Below, piece by piece: positions 54,965 to 63,684 of a stretch of 64,000 nucleotides of DNA. Origin of the DNA: Adhaeribacter aerolatus (GTDB lineage Bacteria > Bacteroidota > Bacteroidia > Cytophagales > Hymenobacteraceae); contig NZ_BJYS01000001.1 in NCBI RefSeq assembly GCF_007991635.1, positions 186,001 to 250,000 of the forward strand. Reading direction: 5' to 3'. Both the position numbers and the translations under genes were made by a program. The first letter of the stretch is position 1; every line of letters starts with the position of its first letter. A model generated the notes under the pieces. It was given only the letters and a program-made list of their open reading frames with translations, had not been told where the DNA came from and made no database searches.

Positions 54965-56209
54965 CTATACTACCTCCACCGCAATCCGGTGGCAGGCATT
55001 ATTCAGGTAGCCGCCGGGATTCCAGGCCGGTACCAGCATGGGCTGCATCACGCCTTCGCTGTCGGTGGCGCGGGCCCACACTTCAAAATAACCTTTCTGC
55101 GGGAGTTTAACCTGGGTGGTCCATTGCTGCCAGCAGTTGCGGTTACGCGGGCCTTTTATACTACACTTCTGCCAGGTAGCCCCAAAATTGTACGAGATAT
55201 GCATTTCCTTTATTTTCCGGTCACCGGCCCAGGCATGGCCCCGCAGTTCCAGCATTTTACCTTCCGGCAGTTGTGCCCCGGTTTTAGGATAGGTAATGAG
55301 CGATTTTACCGGCATGGCTTCTATAATGCGCATGTTCTCGTTAGTGGCCGTAATTTTAGCGCCCGGCGCAATCGTATTTTTGGGCAGCCGGTAATCCGCG
55401 CCGTTCATTTTGGCGCCGTCGTGTATTTTATTCCGGATAGAAATGCGGGTGAGCCACTTGCCGCTGGTAGAAGCCGGCCAGCCGCCAAAAATCAGGCGCA
55501 ATGGATAACCGTGTACCACCGGAATATCCTGCCCGTTCATGGCCCAGGCAACTAAGGCTTCTTCTTCCAAAGCCTTGCGCATGGGCACCCCTCTGGAAAT
55601 AGGCACTTCGTCTTTGCCGCTCAGGTGCTTATCCCGACCATAGTAACCAATATATACAGCATCTTTTTTTATACCGGCCGCTTCCAGCACATCGCGCAGG
55701 CGCACCCCAGTCCACTCGCAGCAGCCCACGCCACCGGTGGTCCATTGGTTGCCGTGGCCGGGCGGGTTATACTCGGCGCGGCCGTTGCCGGCGCATTCGT
55801 GCACCAACTGGTAGGTGTGGTGTTTAAACTTCTTTTTCAGATCGTCGAGGGTAAACACCGTTTGCTTTTCCACGGATTCGCCATCAATCGTCAACGTCCA
55901 GGTTTTCGCATCAATATTTTCGGGTATTAGGCCGTTGTTCCGGACAAAAAGCTTATTAGCGGGTGTTATGGCATCGTCGAGTAAGTGCGGTGGCGTTTCT
56001 ATATTCCAGGGCTTATCGCTCAACACTACCAGGTCCGGATGCTTCTCCTTTAAACTGAAACCATCGCCAAGCGTTAACTTGCGGGATTCAGTATTAATGG
56101 CGACACTTCCTTTTACCAGAAAATTATTTCCCAAGGCCAGTCCCACCAGCCCCAATCCACTTTTTAATAAGAATTGCCGCCGGCTTTTCTTTACTTCATC
56201 ATTTGCCAT
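54965..56209 (-). CDS. Sulfite dehydrogenase / sulfite oxidase-family molybdoenzyme (SorA-like)
   Basis: A 414-aa exported oxidoreductase. The Tat signal has the twin-arginine motif SRRQFLLKS (about 9-17) and a following hydrophobic stretch. The molybdenum-cofactor domain (about 75-290) has the conserved HECAGNGR block, whose Cys is the Mo ligand, and VGCCEWTGVRLRDVL. A C-terminal dimerisation/immunoglobulin-like domain (about 300-400) follows, as in sulfite oxidase. No cytochrome b5 domain is attached, so it would use the separate cytochrome c encoded downstream. Sulfite is the likely substrate. Confidence 0.87.
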   Translation of the reverse strand: MANDEVKKSRRQFLLKSGLGLVGLALGNNFLVKGSVAINTESRKLTLGDGFSLKEKHPDLVVLSDKPWNIETPPHLLDDAITPANKLFVRNNGLIPENIDAKTWTLTIDGESVEKQTVFTLDDLKKKFKHHTYQLVHECAGNGRAEYNPPGHGNQWTTGGVGCCEWTGVRLRDVLEAAGIKKDAVYIGYYGRDKHLSGKDEVPISRGVPMRKALEEEALVAWAMNGQDIPVVHGYPLRLIFGGWPASTSGKWLTRISIRNKIHDGAKMNGADYRLPKNTIAPGAKITATNENMRIIEAMPVKSLITYPKTGAQLPEGKMLELRGHAWAGDRKIKEMHISYNFGATWQKCSIKGPRNRNCWQQWTTQVKLPQKGYFEVWARATDSEGVMQPMLVPAWNPGGYLNNACHRIAVEVV

Positions 56210-56413
56210 CTTGCGATAATATATTCTATTTAAATCGGTTAAACCTGCTAAATCTAATTTTTACCCGATTAAATAAGTTTAAGATAAATGGATAACTAAA
56301 TTTTATTTCCAAAGAACCACACCTACTCCTAATGCCACCATAAGTACCCATTCCCGGCTAATATAAAAATTATTCTCTTTCTTCTGCAAATAGCCGTGGT
56401 TATAGATAATGTG

Positions 56414-56486
56414 CATTAGCGGGCCGCGTGTATGCCAAGTCCGAAGCTAAGCTAGGGTTTGGCATACATTGGGTCGGGCATTGTGC
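56414..56486 (-). other. Decayed attC-like site downstream of a foreign-looking gene
   Basis: Read on the minus strand after the 155-aa gene: a left end GCACAATGCCCGAC (56473-56486), a perfect 10-bp inverted repeat (56429-56438 with 56459-56468) and a possible right core GCTAATG (56414-56420). The left end matches the reverse complement of GTTGGACACTATGC (56972-56985), just upstream of the gene, at 10 of 14 positions, and all four differences are transitions. This is what a mutated integron cassette would look like, but it is below the quality of the 32-34 kb sites. Confidence 0.45.
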
Positions 56487-56492
56487 TTCTTT

Positions 56493-56960
56493 TTATTTTA
56501 TTATTTGGTTAATATAATTTTGAGCTTCAATAAACTCTTGATAGCTCTTTTCGACCTGCTCGACATTCATTCCAATAATATTTCTATTGTCAATTGGTCT
56601 GAATGAACTTTTAAACTCTTCTAGAGCCTCATTAGGCCAATTAAACGCATTTTCTTTTAAGACTTGTGCCACTTCCTTAATGCTATAAATCCCCGATGAC
56701 AATTCAGCACCTAAACCTCGCCAATCCTCAATATCCTTTGAAGCAAAGCAAATCTCCATCAATTCTTTTACCTCCTTTGGCAGGTCTGTTCTTTTAAGGA
56801 TAGCGGGAGCCCGGTCTTCCTTGTATGGATAATATTCTACCCATTCAGTTGCTGAATCTTTATTATAATAAAAGTTAATCCAGCCAGTTTCATCAGTACT
56901 TACTTTAGTTAGCTTTTTCTTGTACTGCTCCTTTTCGGATGGAATAGTGATAAAATACAT
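56493..56960 (-). CDS. Hypothetical protein, 155 aa (possibly Imm27-like immunity protein)
   Basis: A soluble acidic protein with no signal or membrane segment. The region VSTDETGWINFYYNKDSATEWVEYYP (about 20-45) loosely resembles the conserved start of Imm27-type immunity proteins, and a second all-helical half follows (about 80-155). The match is by memory and weak. The gene is AT-rich, bounded by sequences resembling cassette ends (GTTGGAC at 56979-56985 upstream and a decayed attC at 56414-56486), so it may be a lone integron cassette. Confidence 0.6.
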   Translation of the reverse strand: MYFITIPSEKEQYKKKLTKVSTDETGWINFYYNKDSATEWVEYYPYKEDRAPAILKRTDLPKEVKELMEICFASKDIEDWRGLGAELSSGIYSIKEVAQVLKENAFNWPNEALEEFKSSFRPIDNRNIIGMNVEQVEKSYQEFIEAQNYINQIIK

Positions 56961-57180
56961 TTAGCTTTTTTGCATAGTGTCCAACTAATGAATAAACCAA
57001 ATATTACTTACAGGCTTCCGGGTATTTTTTCCGGGCGTGCTAAATTTGGGATATCCTGTTTTAAAACGAAAACTGAATAATTATAAGTATCGCTTTTCGT
57101 TTTAAACAGAAAGAAATAAATCCTTTTAAACCTATATATTTGCCTTTTAGTCAGATTATATTATTATCCCAGAACCCCTT

Positions 57181-58503
57181 ATGAAAAAACTCTTTATTAC
57201 GCTTTTTTTACTTTGCGGCGGGTTGCTTGGCCAGGCGCAAAGCAATAAGCTAACGTTTACCGAGTACGATTTGGACAATGGCCTGCACGTAATTTTACAC
57301 CAGGACAAGTCTACCCCGATTGTGGCGGTTTCGGTGATGTACCACGTGGGCTCTAAAAACGAACAGCCCGACCGCACCGGCTTTGCCCACTTTTTTGAAC
57401 ACCTGATGTTCTCCGGCACCGAAAATATTGCCCCCGGCCAGTTTGCGAACCTGGTGCAGCAAGCCGGCGGCGAGCATAATGCCAATACCACCCAAGACCG
57501 CACTTTTTACTACGAAGTACTACCCTCTAACCAATTAGCCCTGGGCTTGTGGCTCGAAGCCGAACGGATGCGCAGCGCCAAAATCGATAAAGCCGCCATC
57601 GACATTCAGCGCGGGGTAGTAAAGGAAGAGAAAAAGCAGCGGATCGACAACCAGCCCTACGGTACCATTCAGGAAAAAGCTTTTGCCAATGCCTTTACCG
57701 CTCACCCCTACCGCTGGGTACCCATTGGCTCCGACCAGTATATTGATCAGGCCACCCTGGAAGAATTTATTGATTTTTATAAAACCTATTATGTACCCAA
57801 CAATGCGGTACTGAGTATTTCGGGCGATATTGATATTAACCAGACCCGGCAGCTCATCCAGAAATATTTTGGGCCTATTACCCGGGGCACCCGCCAGATT
57901 AATCGCCCCAATGTGCAAGAACCCCAGCAAACCGCCGAAAAGCGCGAAATTGTTTTCGATGAAGTGCAGTTGCCGGCCGTGGTGCAGGCTTATCACATAC
58001 CCAAGCAAAACTCGCCGGATGCTTACGCCCTTTCGATGCTGACGGCCCTGCTGACCGGCGGCGAAAGCGCCCGCCTGACCAAAGCACTGGTAGACCAGCA
58101 GCAAATAGCCGCCTACGTGGGGGCCATCCCGATGCAACTCGAAGATCCGGGTTTGTTTCTGATGTTTGCCGTAGCCAACCTGGGCAAAGAACCCGAAGCC
58201 TTGGAACAAGCTGTTGATGCCGAAATTGAACGCGTAAAAAAAGAACCTTTAACGGAACGCGAGTTTCAGAAGCTGCGCAACCAGGTAGAAACCGGCCTGG
58301 TGCAACAATACACCACCAACCTGGGCGTGGCCGAACAACTGGCTAATTTTTATATGTTTTACAACGATACCAACCTGGTAAACACCGAGCTGCAGAAATA
58401 CCTGAACGTTAAAAAAGAAGATATTACCCGGGTAGCCAACCAATATTTAACGAAAGAAAACCGCGTGGTACTGCATTATCTGCCCCGGGCTAATCAACGC
58501 TAA
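57181..58503 (+). CDS. M16-family zinc metallopeptidase (catalytic subunit)
   Basis: A 440-aa exported insulinase-like peptidase (signal peptide about 1-20, ending GQAQ). The inverted zinc motif HxxEH is present as H70-F-F-E73-H74, with the downstream Glu expected around 150 (RGVVKEEKKQ region). The usual two-domain M16 half is complete. The next gene, 17 bp later, is a larger M16 homologue without zinc ligands; such pairs form an active/inactive heterodimer in the periplasm. Confidence 0.93.
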   Translation: MKKLFITLFLLCGGLLGQAQSNKLTFTEYDLDNGLHVILHQDKSTPIVAVSVMYHVGSKNEQPDRTGFAHFFEHLMFSGTENIAPGQFANLVQQAGGEHNANTTQDRTFYYEVLPSNQLALGLWLEAERMRSAKIDKAAIDIQRGVVKEEKKQRIDNQPYGTIQEKAFANAFTAHPYRWVPIGSDQYIDQATLEEFIDFYKTYYVPNNAVLSISGDIDINQTRQLIQKYFGPITRGTRQINRPNVQEPQQTAEKREIVFDEVQLPAVVQAYHIPKQNSPDAYALSMLTALLTGGESARLTKALVDQQQIAAYVGAIPMQLEDPGLFLMFAVANLGKEPEALEQAVDAEIERVKKEPLTEREFQKLRNQVETGLVQQYTTNLGVAEQLANFYMFYNDTNLVNTELQKYLNVKKEDITRVANQYLTKENRVVLHYLPRANQR

Positions 58504-58520
58504 TTTATCTCTGAATTACC

Positions 58521-60587
58521 ATGAAGCATATATATATTACATTATTAGCCCTTGGCCTGAGTTTGCCGGCGGCTTTTGCGCAAAAACAAACCCCTCCTCC
58601 CCCGGGCCCGGCTCCTACTATTAATATCGGAGAGGCGGAATCTTTCGATTTAAAAAATGGTCTGAAAATTTATGTAGTAGAAAACCATAAAATACCAACG
58701 GTTTCAATTTCGCTTATCCTGGACAACGACCCGATTATACAAGGCGATAAAAATGGCTACGTAGATTTGACCGGTACTTTGCTGCGCACCGGCACCAAAA
58801 CCCGCACCAAAGAACAACTCGACGAAGAAATAGATTTTATCGGGGCGGAGCTGGCCACCTTTGGCGGCGGCCTGAATGCGACTGCGCTGAAGAAACATTT
58901 GCCTAAATTATTTCAGTTAACCTCTGATGTATTGCTGAACCCGCAGTTTAAGCAGGAAGAGCTCGATAAACTTAAAACCCAATCGCTTTCAGCGCTGGCT
59001 TCGGCCAAAGCTAATCCCAACCAGGTAGAAAGCATGGTGCGCAATACCCTGCTGTTCGGCAAAAACCACCCGTACGGCGAAGTGCTCACCGAAAAAACCA
59101 TCGAGAATATTACCCTGACGGATGTTCAGAACTATTACAATAATTATTTCCGGCCCAATGTGGGTTACCTGGCGATAGTAGGCGATGTAAATACCAAAGA
59201 GGTTAAAAAACTGGTAAAGAAATATTTTGGCCCCTGGAAAAAAGGCAATGTGCCGCAACAGAACGTACCGGCCGCCGCTCCGGTTAACGGCACCCGCGTG
59301 GCCATTGTCGATCGTCCCGGCGCGGTACAATCGGTAGTTTCTTTTTCGAATATTGCCGATTTAAAACCCGGCAGTGCCGATGCCATTCCGGCTACCGTGA
59401 TGAACTCAATTTTGGGCGGACCTTACTCCCGTCTGATGAATAACCTGCGCGAGAAACGAGCCTATACCTACGGCGTTTATTCGCAGTTGAGCCCCAACGA
59501 ACACACCAGTCAGTTTAATGCTTTAACAAGTGTGCGTACCGCCGTTACCGACAGCGCCGTAGCCCAGATGATACTGGAACTGTACCGGATGCGGGCCGGG
59601 GAGCCCGAAGCTACCGAACTGCAGCGCGCCCAGAGCCTGGTGTCAGGTTCGTTTGCCCGCTCGCTGGAGTCGCCGCAAACCGTGGCGTTGTTCTCTATTA
59701 ATACAGCCCGCTACAAACTGCCCAAAGATTATTATGCCAACTACCTTAAAAACGTGGCAGCAGTAACCCCGGCTGCTGTGAAGCAGGTAGCCGAAAAATA
59801 TATTACTCCTACCAATGCCTATATTCTGGCCGTAGGTAACGCCGATTACATCGAGCGGCGCCTGGCCCGGTTTGATGCCGATGGCGCCTTAGAATATTAC
59901 GATGTAAACGGAAACAAAGTAGACCGGGCCTCTTTGGAAGTACCGGCTGGCATGACCGCTCAGAAAGTATTGGACCAATATATTACGGCTTTAGGAGGTC
60001 GGACTAACCTGGAAAAAATAAACGATGTAACCATTACCAGTACCATCAGGTCGCCGCAAGCGAGCCTCACCATGACGCAAATTCAGAAAGGTACCGATAA
60101 AATTTACCAGTCTCTGAAATACGGGAGCAACGAGGTACAACGCACGGTAATCAACGGCACCAAAGGCAAAGCCCTGAGCGCCGACCAGAACCGCAACCTG
60201 ACAGCCGATGAAGTACGGGAACAAAAACTTAAATTAGCCCTCACCAGCATCCTGAACCTGGATAAATTTGGCATTAAGAAAAACCTGCTGGGCATGGAAA
60301 GAATAAACGGCCGGGCAGCTTACCGCCTGGAATTAACCATGCCCAACGGCAAACGCACCATTTATTACATCGATTCGGAAAGCGGCTTAAAGTTACGCGA
60401 AATGGAGATTGAGGAGACTAATATTGGTAACGCTACTCAAACCACCGATTACGGCGATTATCGCGAAGTAAACGGCGTAAAAATACCGCACCGCATGATA
60501 CTGCATGCCGGTCAGCAGGGTGTTTTAACCGAAGTGCAAAAGGTAGAAATAAACAAAAACGTAAAAGATGATGCTTTCAAAATTTAA
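58521..60587 (+). CDS. M16-family peptidase homologue, probable non-catalytic partner
   Basis: A 688-aa exported protein (signal peptide about 1-20, ending AFAQ, then a proline-rich linker PPPPGPAP). The M16 fold covers about 35-445, but at the active-site position it reads GYVDLTGTLL, with no HxxEH zinc motif. The conserved C-terminal half has the substrate-binding NNLREKRAYTYGVYS. Residues about 480-688 form an extra beta-rich C-terminal domain of outer-membrane-lipoprotein-carrier character. It would pair with the zinc-bearing subunit encoded just upstream. Confidence 0.88.
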   Translation: MKHIYITLLALGLSLPAAFAQKQTPPPPGPAPTINIGEAESFDLKNGLKIYVVENHKIPTVSISLILDNDPIIQGDKNGYVDLTGTLLRTGTKTRTKEQLDEEIDFIGAELATFGGGLNATALKKHLPKLFQLTSDVLLNPQFKQEELDKLKTQSLSALASAKANPNQVESMVRNTLLFGKNHPYGEVLTEKTIENITLTDVQNYYNNYFRPNVGYLAIVGDVNTKEVKKLVKKYFGPWKKGNVPQQNVPAAAPVNGTRVAIVDRPGAVQSVVSFSNIADLKPGSADAIPATVMNSILGGPYSRLMNNLREKRAYTYGVYSQLSPNEHTSQFNALTSVRTAVTDSAVAQMILELYRMRAGEPEATELQRAQSLVSGSFARSLESPQTVALFSINTARYKLPKDYYANYLKNVAAVTPAAVKQVAEKYITPTNAYILAVGNADYIERRLARFDADGALEYYDVNGNKVDRASLEVPAGMTAQKVLDQYITALGGRTNLEKINDVTITSTIRSPQASLTMTQIQKGTDKIYQSLKYGSNEVQRTVINGTKGKALSADQNRNLTADEVREQKLKLALTSILNLDKFGIKKNLLGMERINGRAAYRLELTMPNGKRTIYYIDSESGLKLREMEIEETNIGNATQTTDYGDYREVNGVKIPHRMILHAGQQGVLTEVQKVEINKNVKDDAFKI

Positions 60588-60607
60588 GAGCAACATTAAT
60601 TAATATT

Positions 60608-60643
60608 AAACAAAAAGGGATGTGTCAGCATCCCTTTTTGTTT
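60608..60643. terminator. Bidirectional intrinsic terminator
   Basis: A perfect 15-bp inverted repeat (60608-60622 and 60629-60643) with a 6-base loop and A/T runs at both outer ends. It separates the M16 pair (plus) from the convergent DUF72 gene (minus) and should end both transcripts. Confidence 0.9.
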
Positions 60644-60697
60644 TAGAACCTATCAAGGACTGTTATTACCAATCGCAAAATATTCCGGAACAGGTTT

Positions 60698-61612
60698 TTA
60701 AAATAAACGCCCCTGCACCGGCTGCAGAATAATTTGGGGCTTGTCCAGGGCAATGCCATACGTTTGTTTTAATCGGTCGAGGAAGTAACTGATTAAAACC
60801 GGCGCATGATTAATATCCGGCTGATGAATAAAGAAATAAAGCTTTTGCAGTCCCCAATCAAACCAGGTATTCAGCCTGGCTACCCAATCGTCGATGCGGG
60901 TATAATCCGTAGGATGCAAACCATTTCCGACAAACCGGATAAAAGCCGTGGCATTGGTTAAGCGCATGTGCAATACATCGCGACGACCGGCCACATCGGT
61001 AATTACCGTTGCCAAGTTATAAGCTTCCAATAGGACCCATAATGCTTCCGACTTTACATTTTGCCGAAACCAATCTTCTTCCCGCAACTCCAATGCCAAC
61101 GGAAAACCACGCGGAAAACTATCCAAATAACGCATCAGGCTGTCTAATTGGTTTGGGCCGAAAGTAGGAGGCAACTGTAAAAAGCTACAGCCCAAGTGCT
61201 CTTCTAAACCTTGCAAACTATCGCAGAAATTTTTGGTAATGGTCTCGGTATTTTTCAGCTGCAACTCATGGCTGATAACCTGGGGCAGTTTAGGACAGAA
61301 AGTAAAGTTTGGGGTTACAGTTTCGCGCCAACGGTTAATGGTTGCAGCATCTGGTATCCGATAATGCGTTGTGTTTAACTCGATGGTATTGAATTGTTTA
61401 CTATATAATTCTAACTGGTCCGCGGCTTTGGCGCCCGCCGGGTAGTAACTGCCTAACCAAGGCTTGTTGTTCCAGGTGGGGCAGCCCACATAAACTTCCG
61501 GTTTTAGATAAGCAAGCCGATTCGATGCTTTTAAAACCTCGGCTGTACCGACAGCATCCGGAGGTAACACAAACCTGATTGCCTGAATAGAATCTACTCG
61601 CCCGAAATCCAT
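60698..61612 (-). CDS. DUF72-family protein
   Basis: A 304-aa cytoplasmic TIM-barrel-like protein. The family core starts at YVGCPTWNNKPWLGSYYPAG (about residues 37-56), so the first 35 residues are an extension or the true start is later. Conserved blocks FNTIELNTTHYRIP (about 73-86), FCPKLPQVISHE (about 102-113), FLQLPPTFGPNQ (about 139-150) and FPLALELREEDWF (about 166-178) are typical of DUF72 (YecE type). Function unknown. Confidence 0.88.
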   Translation of the reverse strand: MDFGRVDSIQAIRFVLPPDAVGTAEVLKASNRLAYLKPEVYVGCPTWNNKPWLGSYYPAGAKAADQLELYSKQFNTIELNTTHYRIPDAATINRWRETVTPNFTFCPKLPQVISHELQLKNTETITKNFCDSLQGLEEHLGCSFLQLPPTFGPNQLDSLMRYLDSFPRGFPLALELREEDWFRQNVKSEALWVLLEAYNLATVITDVAGRRDVLHMRLTNATAFIRFVGNGLHPTDYTRIDDWVARLNTWFDWGLQKLYFFIHQPDINHAPVLISYFLDRLKQTYGIALDKPQIILQPVQGRLF

Positions 61613-61984
61613 TATAACAGTCTCAAAATGCTCTTTTTGTAGGTTAATATAGTATTAAATCAGGACAAAATAAAGCCGTGCCAAACACTTTAGTATAAAT
61701 ACGTATTTAAGCGGTAATAAATACTTAATTTATTAAATTTTAAAAAATATTTTGAGACGTAAAAATATTAAGTTTTATAGATATTTTAATTTGTAGCTAC
61801 AAAGGTAAAAATTGCTTATACAGCCTAGAATCAAAGATTTTTTATGCAATTACAACCCTTTTAAACGCTTATCTTTTTTGTGTCGTGTTACCTACGCGCC
61901 AAACCACATCGCTCGTCCTAGGGCTTCTAAATTAGTTTTTAAGAAATCTCTTCGTAATTTTGCCCCACACCAATAGATGAACAC
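61613..61984. other. AT-rich intergenic region
   Basis: A 372-bp gap between the divergent DUF72 and rlpA genes. It is very AT-rich with long A/T tracts (for example 61722-61775) and must contain both promoters. No ORF, repeat or good hairpin was seen. Confidence 0.4.
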
Positions 61985-62665
61985 ATGCGTATTACGAAAT
62001 TACACTATGTATTCAGCTTTATTTTTATCTTATTTATCGGCCTGAGCGAACCAGGCTTTGCTCAAAAAAGAAGCAAAATTCAGAAGGGACTAGCCACGTG
62101 GTATGGTAGCCAATATCACGGCAAAAAAACCTCCAGCGGCGAAGTTTATAACAAAAACCGGATGACTGCTGCACATCCCACGCTCCCTTTCGGCACCAGA
62201 GTAAAAGTTACAAATCCTATTACCAAAAAATTTGTAATTGTCCGGGTAAACGACCGGGGGCCATTTGGCAACAAACAACGGATTATAGATTTATCGGAAG
62301 CGGCCGCCCGCAAAATCAAAATTCACCAGGAAGGCGAAGCCCGGGTAACCGTAGAAGTACTATCGGTTAGTTATTTAATGGAAGTAGACAAAGACAATTT
62401 ACTGGCCCAGGTTCCGGTTTCTGCCCCCGAAAATACCTCTGATACAACTATCATTCCTACCTACCTGGTACAGGCTAGCGCTATTCCGGGTTTGCCCCTA
62501 CAGAAACCGCAAATACGGAGCGCCCAGGCGGCATACGAGTCCAAAGTTAACCCGGCAGCAGAAGGAGAACAATTTGCAAGCGGGGTTGAGGACGAAGCAT
62601 TAGAATCTCAATCTGGCAAAAAAGGCATTAACACCTTTGTGAGGCATTTATTCGGGGCCTCTTAA
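61985..62665 (+). CDS. rlpA: RlpA-like septal ring protein / lytic transglycosylase
   Basis: A 226-aa exported protein (signal peptide about 1-26, ending GFAQ). The RlpA double-psi beta-barrel (about 33-115) is clear: GLATWYGSQYHGKKTSSGEVYNKN, TAAHPTLPFGTRVKVTNP and VRVNDRGPFGNKQRIIDLSEAAA, where the Asp of NDRGPF is the catalytic-type residue. RlpA enzymes cleave peptidoglycan lacking stem peptides at the septum. There is no SPOR domain at the C-terminus; the remainder (about 130-226) is a low-complexity tail. Confidence 0.93.
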   Translation: MRITKLHYVFSFIFILFIGLSEPGFAQKRSKIQKGLATWYGSQYHGKKTSSGEVYNKNRMTAAHPTLPFGTRVKVTNPITKKFVIVRVNDRGPFGNKQRIIDLSEAAARKIKIHQEGEARVTVEVLSVSYLMEVDKDNLLAQVPVSAPENTSDTTIIPTYLVQASAIPGLPLQKPQIRSAQAAYESKVNPAAEGEQFASGVEDEALESQSGKKGINTFVRHLFGAS

Positions 62666-62729
62666 CTCAGCAAAAATAACCACCTGCTACAGGTAAGATT
62701 AAGATAAAGATAAATAAAGCAATACATAA

Positions 62730-62764
62730 AATAAGCCCGGCTATGCGCAATAGTCGGGCTTATT
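62730..62764 (+). terminator. Intrinsic terminator after rlpA
   Basis: AATAAGCCCG-CTAT (62730-62744) pairs with ATAG-CGGGCTTATT (62750-62764), one mismatch each side, followed by T8. It is a textbook plus-strand terminator 64 bp past the stop codon. The rest of 62666-62966 shows nothing else. Confidence 0.92.
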
Positions 62765-62966
62765 TTTTTTAGCGCGGCCAGCCTGCCGGTATTTTGAGGC
62801 AAATTTCTGATAGCTTTCGGAAGAAATCCGTTCCGGTTTATAATGTATTTTAGTTTATAGCCGGAAATAAGATTTAGGGGCCAAGTTTGATACTACTTAA
62901 ATTTAGAGTAGGGTGATTTTACGAAAATTTACTTATATTTTCCTCTGATTAATATTCATCACCAAC

Positions 62967-63581
62967 ATGCAAAACACCGACCCGCGCGTAACCGCATATC
63001 TTCAGCATGCTGCCCCGTTTGCCCAACCAATTCTAACCCATTTGCGGCAGGTTGTGCATGCGGCCTGCCCCGAGGTTACCGAAACCATTAAATGGGGGTT
63101 TCCAAACTTCCAGTACAACGGCATTGTATGCAGTATGGCTGCCTTCAAAAATCATTGCACCTTTAGCTTTTGGAAAGCTTCTTTGCTTTCTGATCCGCAT
63201 CATTTGTTTAAGGCTGTGGGTAATACCGCCATGGGACAATTTGGTCAAATAAAATCATTAGCCGACCTACCATCCGATGAAACGCTGACGGCCTATATTC
63301 AGGAAGCAGTAAAACTGAATAAAGAAAAAATTAAGAGCATTCCTAAGGCAAAACCAGCCGTTACACCTGAACTTATCGTGCCGGCGTATTTCCTGGAGGC
63401 TTTAAACCAAAACGATAAAGCACAAGATACTTTCGAAAAATTCAGCTATTCGAACAAAAAAGAATATGTAAGCTGGATTACCGAAGCTAAGAGCGAAGAA
63501 ACCCGGCAAAAAAGAATAAATACCGCCTTAGAGTGGCTGGCCGAAGGGAAAGTACGCAACTGGAAATACCAGAAAAATTAA
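62967..63581 (+). CDS. DUF1801/YdeI-like protein
   Basis: A 204-aa cytoplasmic protein. The N-terminal part resembles DUF1801/YdhG (PFAQPILTHLRQVVHAACPEVTETIKWGFPNFQYNG, about 17-52, then TFSFWKASLLSD). The C-terminal part (about 125-204) is the YdeI/OmpD-associated type (PAYFLEALNQNDKAQDTFEKFSYSNKKEYVSWITEAKSEETRQKRINTALEWLAEGK). The fusion is common in Bacteroidota; it has been linked to bacteriocin protection by annotation only. Confidence 0.88.
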   Translation: MQNTDPRVTAYLQHAAPFAQPILTHLRQVVHAACPEVTETIKWGFPNFQYNGIVCSMAAFKNHCTFSFWKASLLSDPHHLFKAVGNTAMGQFGQIKSLADLPSDETLTAYIQEAVKLNKEKIKSIPKAKPAVTPELIVPAYFLEALNQNDKAQDTFEKFSYSNKKEYVSWITEAKSEETRQKRINTALEWLAEGKVRNWKYQKN

Positions 63582-63684
63582 CTTCGGGTTTAGTCGATCC
63601 TTATCAATTTACCTTTTCATGAATTCGGGAAAACTTCAAAACATCTGAATATTTTATATGTTACTTTTTTAAACCGAAATAAAG

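Noticed and set aside
57535-58209. 224-aa minus-strand open frame opposite the M16 peptidase
   Set aside because: Antisense shadow of a gene with an intact zinc motif.
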